Shown here piece after piece: positions 58,526-64,000 of a stretch of DNA of 64,000 nt. Position 1 is the first letter of the stretch. Each line of letters opens with the position of its first letter. Source of the stretch: JBFLXR01 sp040757065 (GTDB lineage Bacteria > Pseudomonadota > Gammaproteobacteria > Burkholderiales > Gallionellaceae); the NCBI GenBank assembly GCA_040757065.1, contig JBFLXR010000008.1, positions 1 to 64,000 of the forward strand, given 5' to 3'. The translations under genes and the position numbers were made by a program. Below the pieces are notes generated by a model that worked only from the letters and a program-made list of their open reading frames with translations, had not been told where the DNA came from and searched no databases.

Positions 58526-58798
58526 TTAGCCGTGGCTCTTTTTTCCGAACAGCCTCACCACATGCGGATGCAGGTACATGCTGGCTAGGATGCCAAGCGG
58601 CCCGCCTGTGAGGTAGGCAAACACATCCAGCCAGTCGGTAGGCCCCGGCATGATCTTGAGGATGAACAGGTTGGCCGCGCTGATGCCGAAGCTGGTCAGC
58701 ACAGCCAACATCTTGTGGCCGCCGTTGACGTTCAGGCTTTGCAGGCCGAGGAACAGTACAACGGCGAAGGTTGCGGCAAAGATAAAGAGCGCACTCAT
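58526..58798 (-). CDS. Small phage membrane protein, 90 aa
   Basis: From ATG 58798 the protein is MSALFIFAATFAVVLFLG with two or three hydrophobic segments (also HKMLAVLTSFGISAANLFIL and YLTGGPLGILASMYL), ending in a basic tail. It overlaps the stop of the next small gene by four bases. A lysis or envelope role in the early region is unlikely; function unknown. Confidence 0.75.
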   Translation of the reverse strand: MSALFIFAATFAVVLFLGLQSLNVNGGHKMLAVLTSFGISAANLFILKIMPGPTDWLDVFAYLTGGPLGILASMYLHPHVVRLFGKKSHG

Positions 58799-58947
58799 TC
58801 GACTTTGATCCTCATCGAACCGCAAACAGCTACGACGCCGAACAAGAACCACCCCCATCCGACTGCTTTGCGTTCGATTAGCCATGCGGCCATACCGAAC
58901 AGACAGATAGGCACCAGAATCATGATGAACAGTTGAAGTGTCTTCAT
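58795..58947 (-). CDS. Small phage membrane protein, 50 aa
   Basis: The frame from the ATG at 58947 encodes MKTLQLFIMILVPICLFG then AAWLIERKAVGWGWFLFGVVAVCG: two hydrophobic segments with a basic middle. Its stop overlaps the next gene's start by four bases (ATGA), showing translational coupling. No known family. Confidence 0.65.
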   Translation of the reverse strand: MKTLQLFIMILVPICLFGMAAWLIERKAVGWGWFLFGVVAVCGSMRIKVE

Positions 58948-58948
58948 C

Positions 58949-59575
58949 TCACACCGCCGCAATATCAAGGCTGATCGGGCGGTACTGGTCGGTGTCGCCG
59001 ACGCGCTCGTACACGCGAAAGTAGGTCTTGCTTCCCGCCACCTGGATGCTTTCACCAATGGCCAGCATCGCCTTGTTCCACTTCTCGTCGGTGATGTCCA
59101 GACGGCGCAGGCTCAGGATGCGGGCCGAGTTGACCCGGCCTTCCTTGTCCACCTGAAACGCGTCGTTGATGAGGGCGCGGATCTCGGAGCGCGATCCCTG
59201 GCTCCATTCGTGGATGCACTGGTCGATCAGCTCCTTGGCCACTTGCAGGCGCTCGTCGAACGCCAGCGACTCGGCCACGGCGCGCTGCACCTTGTATCGG
59301 CCATCGAAACTGAGCAGGCTGACGTTGCCCTTGATGCCGCCCATCTTCACGCCGTATTTCTCGCCGCTGAGCTGGATGAATGTCTCAATGTCGCCGAATA
59401 CACCAGCCTTGAACTGCGCCAGCGCATCCGACTGCACCTTGGCCTTGGACACGATCTCGCGCACCAGGTCATCGCGCAGCAGGTCGATCTCGCGCACGGT
59501 GTCCTTGGGCCACAGCGCGCCCTTGGCATCCTGCATGTATCCATCTGGGATGGGTTTGATTTCGGTATTACTCAC
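58949..59575 (-). CDS. Phage protein of the DUF3164 family
   Basis: The 208-aa product, starting with a GTG with AAGGAG 7 bases upstream, carries the DUF3164 pattern: IPDGYMQDAKGALWPKDTVREIDLLRDDLVREIVSKAK and the VSLLSFDGRYKVQRAVAESLAFDERL block, then EIRALINDAFQVDKEGRVNSARILSLRRLDITDEKW. Such proteins are common in the early region of Mu-like phages. Role unknown. It overlaps the gene upstream by 8 bases. Confidence 0.88.
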   Translation of the reverse strand: MSNTEIKPIPDGYMQDAKGALWPKDTVREIDLLRDDLVREIVSKAKVQSDALAQFKAGVFGDIETFIQLSGEKYGVKMGGIKGNVSLLSFDGRYKVQRAVAESLAFDERLQVAKELIDQCIHEWSQGSRSEIRALINDAFQVDKEGRVNSARILSLRRLDITDEKWNKAMLAIGESIQVAGSKTYFRVYERVGDTDQYRPISLDIAAV

Positions 59576-60122
59576 GGCTTTCTCCTTTTGGTTTGGTCGA
59601 TTTGTTGAGGGCAGCCTTGACGGATTCAGGCATCGGGCTGCGTGGTTTGTCTTGCTGTACTACGGGTACGGGTTGATGAGCGGCGGTTCCTCCTACTGGC
59701 GTATGCCCTGCGCGGCGGGCTTCGGTTTGGGTCTCGGTGCGTGCTTCCGCCTTCTGGCTGTAGCCTTCTATGATGGACAGCAGATAGCCGTGGTTCTTGA
59801 GGGGCAATGTCAGCCGGTCACGCTTGGCCAACATCTCTTCCATGCCCATGCGCCAGTAATCCTGTGGCGCGCTCCAGATACGACCGTGACGTTCGATCTT
59901 GGCTTCATGGATCATCGGTAGCAGTTCGTTGATGAGTGTGGCCACACGGTCGAACGAAAGCTGACGCTGCGCCGGGCGGAACAGGCCGAGGTACTGCACC
60001 ATGATCTTGCCGATGGGCGCTGGCATCGCCAGTGCGGCCATCACTGCCTCGCGCGCGCCCTCGTTACCGAGGAGCGCATCGAGACTGGACAGCGAGCCGC
60101 AGGCCGGACAAGAGAGCTTCAT
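59568..60122 (-). CDS. Phage early-region protein with zinc-ribbon-like start, 184 aa
   Basis: The protein starts MKLSCPACGSLSSLDALLG, with a CxxC pair that may bind metal if other ligands join. A helical middle (VMAALAMPAPIGKIMVQYLGLFRPAQRQLSFDRV) and a region with WSAPQDYWRMGMEEMLAKRDRLTLPLKNHGYLLSII follow, then a charged linker tail. Its place beside DUF3164 suggests a replication-accessory role. No named family is recognised with confidence. Confidence 0.7.
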   Translation of the reverse strand: MKLSCPACGSLSSLDALLGNEGAREAVMAALAMPAPIGKIMVQYLGLFRPAQRQLSFDRVATLINELLPMIHEAKIERHGRIWSAPQDYWRMGMEEMLAKRDRLTLPLKNHGYLLSIIEGYSQKAEARTETQTEARRAGHTPVGGTAAHQPVPVVQQDKPRSPMPESVKAALNKSTKPKGESRE

Positions 60123-60421
60123 CAGTGCGCCTTGCCTTTCCCTGCTGCAAACTGCTTGCGCTGATCGGACAGCTTGCGCAATTGCACCTCGATGGCGGCC
60201 TGGTCGTTTTCGTCATAGGCATCAATCAGCGAGTACAGAAGTGACGACAGGTTGTTCGCCAGCCGATTCATCTCGGCCAGCTTGCTGCATACCTCGTGCA
60301 TCGTCATACCCTGATCCATCAGATAGTCTTGCAGGTAGTTGAGCTGCTGAATCAGCGCCTCCCGATCCAGCTTTTCTGGCGCGCACAGGGTCGGCATTTG
60401 AGTGACAGTTACGCCGTTCAC
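60122..60421 (-). CDS. Phage early-region coiled-coil protein, 99 aa
   Basis: A GTG at 60421 has GGAGG 6 bases upstream and overlaps the stop of the preceding gene (GTGA), so it is preferred to the ATG at 60436. The product is helical and polar (LDREALIQQLNYLQDYLMDQGMTMHEVCSKLAEMNRLANNLSSLLYSLIDAYDEND), probably a short coiled coil. Function unknown. Confidence 0.7.
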   Translation of the reverse strand: MNGVTVTQMPTLCAPEKLDREALIQQLNYLQDYLMDQGMTMHEVCSKLAEMNRLANNLSSLLYSLIDAYDENDQAAIEVQLRKLSDQRKQFAAGKGKAH

Positions 60422-60654
60422 ATCACACCTCCGCATGTGCGTCCGATAGCTGCCTGGCGTTGCAAGGGGACAGACGGTTTTGCTTGCGGCGCTGGCACAA
60501 CGATGCGCGGCTGCAATTCTGCGATGCGCTCCGCTTCGGCCAGACGTGCATCGCTGTCGAACTTGCCGACGATTGCATAGGCGGCGATCAGCCCCAGCAG
60601 TCCAGCGATGACTCGCCAGTTGCGGACTTTGATGTTGGGTTCGTGGATTTGCAT
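60418..60654 (-). CDS. Phage early-region single-span membrane protein, 78 aa
   Basis: From the ATG at 60654 (GGAGG inside the muB end, 7 bases upstream) the protein has a polar start, one hydrophobic segment (WRVIAGLLGLIAAYAIVG) and a basic, proline-containing tail. It follows muB directly. Function unknown. Confidence 0.6.
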   Translation of the reverse strand: MQIHEPNIKVRNWRVIAGLLGLIAAYAIVGKFDSDARLAEAERIAELQPRIVVPAPQAKPSVPLQRQAAIGRTCGGVM

Positions 60655-60656
60655 GA

Positions 60657-61811
60657 TCAAGCCTCCTTCACGGCATCGCCATCAACCTTGGGGAAGCCTT
60701 TGTCGGCGGCAAGGTTCATGCTGGCGATGAGCAGGTTGGATACGGCAAGCGGGTAAATCAGGCTGACCGAGCGTGCATCGCGGCTGCCGCGTTCGGTGGT
60801 GTTGAATGTCAGCTTGGCCCGGATTGCCTCGATGGCGGATTGCTCGACCACATCGGTCAGCGGCTTACCGGCGCGGTGAAACTTGAACTTGAGGTAATCC
60901 TCCAGCTGGCCATCCAGCGGGGCAAGTTCGACGATCTCGCAGCGCTGCACCACTTCGCGCACCTCATGGTTCTGTTCCGAGAGCTTCATGCGCAATTCGG
61001 TTTGTCCGATCAGCACGATGCCGAGCAGCTTCTTGAAGCCGTCCTCCAGCTCAAAGAAACGTTTAAGATGCTTGAGCGTGGCGGTAGGCAGGCCGTGCGC
61101 CTCTTCGATCACCAGCAGGTATTTCATACCGGCGCGTGTGCCGTCCTTGAGGACGCGATGCACTTGGCGGAAACGCGCCTCGCTGCTGCGCTTGACGCTT
61201 TCTAGCGGCGCGGCTGCGGCGATGATGGCCTCGGCGATCTGTACCGCCTTGAGCGTCTTGCCCTTGGCGTCGTTTTCTTCCATGCCCAGTACATAGGGTT
61301 CAATCACCACGATCTGCTGGTTTTCACGGGCGATGCGGTCGATCAGATCCCGGCGCAGCGTGCTTTTACCTGCGCCGGATTCGCCCACCACGGCGACGAA
61401 GCCACCATGCCGCGCGGTGTTCCACAGCGTTTCACGCACATAGCGCAGGTCGTCGGACAGGAACACATCCTCGTGCGACTGAAGATCATCGGCAAATGGG
61501 TCGCGGAACAAGCCGAATTGCTTGCGGGTGGCTGGTGTTAACGTCTGCTTGCGTAGTAACATGGTTTCCTCCTGTGGTTTCTGGGGGTGCTGCTCAACTG
61601 CATCAAAAGCACGGCGGCATACTTGGCGGTCTGCGCCGTGCAGCTCTAAAAACTCCAGGATTCCCGACCGGACGGTTTCTCCGTCCGGTTTTTTCGGGAA
61701 CAGCCTGTGATTGCAAATCTGCGCTACAGTCGCTGGCGAGACATTCAAGTGCTGCGCCAGATCACGCTGGGTCTTGCCGATTTCTTCCAGTATCTGTTTC
61801 AACATCAACAT
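60657..61811 (-). CDS. MuB-like AAA+ ATPase, transposition target-selection protein
   Basis: MuB selects target DNA and stimulates MuA. The 384-aa protein has an N-terminal helix-turn-helix (TQRDLAQHLNVSPATVAQICNH). An ATPase domain follows: Walker A FVAVVGESGAGKSTLRRDL, Walker B YLLVIEEAHGLP, and the sensor region VLIGQTELRMKL. It is closer to the B3/ExeA-type than to Mu itself. The ATG at 61811 has AGGAG 7 bases upstream and overlaps the muA stop (TGATG-type). Confidence 0.92.
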   Translation of the reverse strand: MLMLKQILEEIGKTQRDLAQHLNVSPATVAQICNHRLFPKKPDGETVRSGILEFLELHGADRQVCRRAFDAVEQHPQKPQEETMLLRKQTLTPATRKQFGLFRDPFADDLQSHEDVFLSDDLRYVRETLWNTARHGGFVAVVGESGAGKSTLRRDLIDRIARENQQIVVIEPYVLGMEENDAKGKTLKAVQIAEAIIAAAAPLESVKRSSEARFRQVHRVLKDGTRAGMKYLLVIEEAHGLPTATLKHLKRFFELEDGFKKLLGIVLIGQTELRMKLSEQNHEVREVVQRCEIVELAPLDGQLEDYLKFKFHRAGKPLTDVVEQSAIEAIRAKLTFNTTERGSRDARSVSLIYPLAVSNLLIASMNLAADKGFPKVDGDAVKEA

Positions 61812-63616
61812 CACTTCACTCCTCCTACGACAACCAGCGGTGCTTGCTCCCCGCGCAGCAAACGCGTCTTGAGGGCCTCCACCTCGCCGGATGGGATGCG
61901 CTTATCGGGATAACGCTGAAGCACCACGGCGGCAAATTCCTTCTTCCAGTCGCTGCCCATGCTGCGTGAAAATTCGACCAGGGACAGTGGCGGGAACTCG
62001 GTGCGGCTGGCGCGGGCGGCGACGATTTGGTCGGTTTCGAGCGGGGTGGCATTGGGCAGCAGGCGTTGCGGCAACTCTTCCTTGCCCAGCTGAGAATGAG
62101 CCACCAGCCCCTTGCCATCGTTGAGGTGGGCAAATGGACGCTGCTGCTTGGCTCGGGCTACCTCAGCGCTTTCGCGAGTGGCCTCCGCACCGTAGGCAGC
62201 CTGCGCCAGCCGTTTCTCGGTGGCCTCGTCGAAAGTGGCGGCGGCGCGTCCGTAGCTGCCGACCATTTGCGCATTGAGATCGCGGCCAAAATCGTCAAAC
62301 TCGGTGACGGCTGGCACTTCCACCAGCAGTGGGTCGCCGCCGATGCGCGCCATCTCAATACGCACTGCGCCGCCCTTCAGCAGCAATGGCCACACTTTCA
62401 CGGATACGCCGTTGCCTAGGAATTCAGCCCACGGGCTGAGGTCGTATTGATGCGACCGCCCAAGCTCTGGGTGAACGAAGCTTATACGCAGGTTGCGCAC
62501 TTGGCGGCTTTGCTCTGCGCCGTGCATGAAATACGCGCACACCTTGCGTTCCGGCATGGCCACCAGCGCGCCGGGATGGCGCAGAATCAACTGCCAGAGA
62601 TCGTCGCGCACATGCAGTTCACCGGATGCACGCTTGACGCGGCATTCGACGTGCGGGATGGCATTGGCATTGTGGTCGCGTACCCAGTTGGCGGCGGCGG
62701 CATTGAGCTGCTCCACTGTCTCCACCGGCTCAAAGCGCAACCGGCTCTCAAAATGAGTCTCGACCAGGTTGTTGGCTTGTTCAACGCCACCCTTTGCCCA
62801 GGCGTGCCCGGCACCGTGCGTCTGATGATCCACGCCAAGCGCATCCAGCAGATTCTTGATGGCAGTGCTGGTGTTGGCGCTGCCCTTGTCCCACAGCAGC
62901 ATTTTGGGGATGCCGTGCGACACGCGGCCTTCTTGCTTGCCCCATGTCCACAACAGGAACTCGAACAAGCTGTGCTGGTTTTCGCCTGCGGCCTCGAAGT
63001 AGCGCACATCCACGCTGCTGGAAGCATGGTCATAGCGCACATAACGCCATACCTTGAGCTGCACCTTTGCGAAGTTCTCCAGCTTGTTCTTGTAGAACTC
63101 CTCTTCACGCATCACGCGCTGCTTGCCGCCCATGTAGTAGACCAGGCACAGCGACGGGTCGATCTGGTGCATCTGGTTGGGGTGCTCGGTACGCAACTGG
63201 ATGGTGTTGCGCGCCGCCATCACCGTGGCTACATCCATGCGCTGCTCACGCATGATCGCGTTCACGCGGCTTTTGCTGACATTGACCTCCAGACCGTTCA
63301 CATGGGCTATGTTCATCGCCACCTGTGTTGGCAGCGTTTCCTTGCCGTTGCCGCGTACCGCTTCACGCTTGGCAGCGGCGATCACTTCCAGCGTTTCTGT
63401 TGGCAGGCGTGTGCTGCCCGCATCCGCACGTTTTTTGCGCCCGCTTGAATAACCCGCATGAGATTTGAGCCACAGATAAACCGTATTGGCCTGCTTGCCA
63501 ATGCGGCTGGCGAACTCTTCCACCAGCGCGCGCTGGCTGCCGTGCGGCGCAGCATTCAGCGCATCGCGCAGCGTGAAAAGCTGCTGGAGCATATCGGGGG
63601 AAAGTTGCGCGGCCAT
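61811..63616 (-). CDS. MuA-like DDE transposase
   Basis: The 601-aa transposase (ATG at 63616 with AAGGA 7 bases upstream) joins phage ends to target DNA. A helix-turn-helix-rich N-terminal part (FASRIGKQANTVYLWLKSH; LPTQVAMNIAHVNGLEVNVSKSRVNAIM) leads into the rve-type core. Its catalytic triad is visible: Asp153 in HQIDPSLCL, Asp243 in LLWDKGSAN and Glu279 in GGVEQANNLVE, 36 residues after the second Asp. A C-terminal beta-barrel and MuB-contact region follow. No frameshift or stop interrupts it. Confidence 0.94.
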   Translation of the reverse strand: MAAQLSPDMLQQLFTLRDALNAAPHGSQRALVEEFASRIGKQANTVYLWLKSHAGYSSGRKKRADAGSTRLPTETLEVIAAAKREAVRGNGKETLPTQVAMNIAHVNGLEVNVSKSRVNAIMREQRMDVATVMAARNTIQLRTEHPNQMHQIDPSLCLVYYMGGKQRVMREEEFYKNKLENFAKVQLKVWRYVRYDHASSSVDVRYFEAAGENQHSLFEFLLWTWGKQEGRVSHGIPKMLLWDKGSANTSTAIKNLLDALGVDHQTHGAGHAWAKGGVEQANNLVETHFESRLRFEPVETVEQLNAAAANWVRDHNANAIPHVECRVKRASGELHVRDDLWQLILRHPGALVAMPERKVCAYFMHGAEQSRQVRNLRISFVHPELGRSHQYDLSPWAEFLGNGVSVKVWPLLLKGGAVRIEMARIGGDPLLVEVPAVTEFDDFGRDLNAQMVGSYGRAAATFDEATEKRLAQAAYGAEATRESAEVARAKQQRPFAHLNDGKGLVAHSQLGKEELPQRLLPNATPLETDQIVAARASRTEFPPLSLVEFSRSMGSDWKKEFAAVVLQRYPDKRIPSGEVEALKTRLLRGEQAPLVVVGGVK

Positions 63617-63626
63617 GTCCATTTCC

Positions 63627-64000
63627 TTAGTCGATCAGCGCGCCCAGCGTCACATCAAACTTGTGACGGACTCCGGTGACAATCTCTTCCGCGCGCTGTA
63701 TCGCCTCGGCCAGTTCGCGCCCGATCTGCTCGCGTGCGGCAGCGAGCGCGGCCTCCGCACCCGGCTCGGCCTGTTGCTCCATGACTTTTTCGCGGATCAC
63801 GTCGAGAGCGGCCACCGACTCGATGAAGGTGTTGCGGTGTGCGGCGACGTGGGCATTCAGGCTACGCATCGCCTCGGCCCATTCCGCTTGTGGATCGATC
63901 TGTTTGCCAGCAATCTGCTTTTGCAGCTTGGTGATGGTTTTCTGGTTATCTTCCAGTACGCGGTCATTGGCGGCAGCGTCGGCCTTGGCTTCACGTAATG
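63627..64000 (-). CDS. Phage early coiled-coil protein, 5' end outside window
   Basis: The frame stays open to the right edge, so the start lies beyond 64000; at least 123 codons are present. The readable part is long-helical and charged (EAKADAAANDRVLEDNQKTI; MEQQAEPGAEAALAAAREQ), a likely coiled coil. It lies 10 bp before muA. It is not the MuA N-terminus. Function unknown. Confidence 0.6.
   Translation of the reverse strand, partial: LREAKADAAANDRVLEDNQKTITKLQKQIAGKQIDPQAEWAEAMRSLNAHVAAHRNTFIESVAALDVIREKVMEQQAEPGAEAALAAAREQIGRELAEAIQRAEEIVTGVRHKFDVTLGALID

Larger units (their letters stand above)
38647..64000 (-). mobile_element. Mu-like transposable prophage (right part and early region; continues past the window)
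   Basis: All phage functions read on the minus strand, from the transposase region at the right edge to dam and com at the left. MuA- and MuB-like proteins, GemA/gp16, Mor and the Mu order of protease, capsid, sheath, tube, tape measure, gpN, gpP, gp45-gp48, fibre and com identify the group. The phage left end with repressor lies outside the window. Lysis, terminase, portal and gpF genes are absent between Mor and the protease, so it is probably defective. The right end is inside pilW. Confidence 0.93.

Noticed and set aside
1..64000. tRNA or rRNA genes
   Set aside because: No cloverleaf-like stretch ending in CCA-type acceptor pairing or rRNA-like conserved blocks was noticed in any intergenic region; the gaps are mostly too short.

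Overview
The window comes from a chemolithotrophic sulfur-oxidising betaproteobacterium. The oxidative-type dsr operon, soeABC and tusA/dsrE2 point to the Nitrosomonadales (Sulfuricella, Sulfuriferula or Sideroxydans-like), but genus cannot be fixed from sequence alone. It has three parts: a short degraded accessory stretch (1-2.6 kb), a dense sulfur-oxidation and cofactor island (2.7-36.6 kb), and a minor-pilin operon (36.6-38.65 kb) broken by a Mu-like prophage that runs off the right edge (38.65-64 kb).

The accessory stretch starts with the 3' end of an IS3-type element that has landed in an unknown gene, followed by small unrecognised membrane or exported proteins and gene-poor DNA.

The island is built around dsrABEFHCMKLJOPN (18553 to 6828, minus strand). 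This continues without a clear break into a YbiB/TrpD2-like gene, cysG (siroheme), mobB, moaD, moaE and moaC. Upstream of dsrA, on the plus strand, is an unusual set: a 75-aa protein, an orphan Cas6/Cmx6-like protein with no CRISPR array in the window, a tandem double TusA, an unknown 198-aa protein and a TauD-like dioxygenase. A bidirectional terminator separates these from a minus-strand block: tusA, dsrE2, fadL. Next come soeABC (cytoplasmic sulfite dehydrogenase, Mo-bisMGD), a TauE/SafE exporter, a small membrane protein and a tandem Usp. A soluble cysteine-rich GAF histidine kinase and a NarL-type regulator follow, then moeA, moaA, mobA and mog. Together these supply the siroheme-type and molybdenum cofactors needed by DsrAB and SoeABC. 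Three promoters (dsrA, tusA, soeA) share a pair of TACCC/GGGTA-type dyads 22-24 bp apart, set directly upstream of -35/-10-like boxes. They are candidate operators for the neighbouring NarL-type regulator.

The prophage carries MuA-like and MuB-like transposition genes, an early region with its own HU, GemA/gp16 and Mor, then protease, capsid, contractile-tail and baseplate genes, a tail fibre and an overlapping com-dam pair. Its right end appears to lie inside pilW. The lysis, terminase, portal and gpF-type genes expected between mor and the protease are absent, so the element is probably defective. Three near-identical inverted-repeat elements precede the protease, gpN and gp47 genes and look like late promoters.
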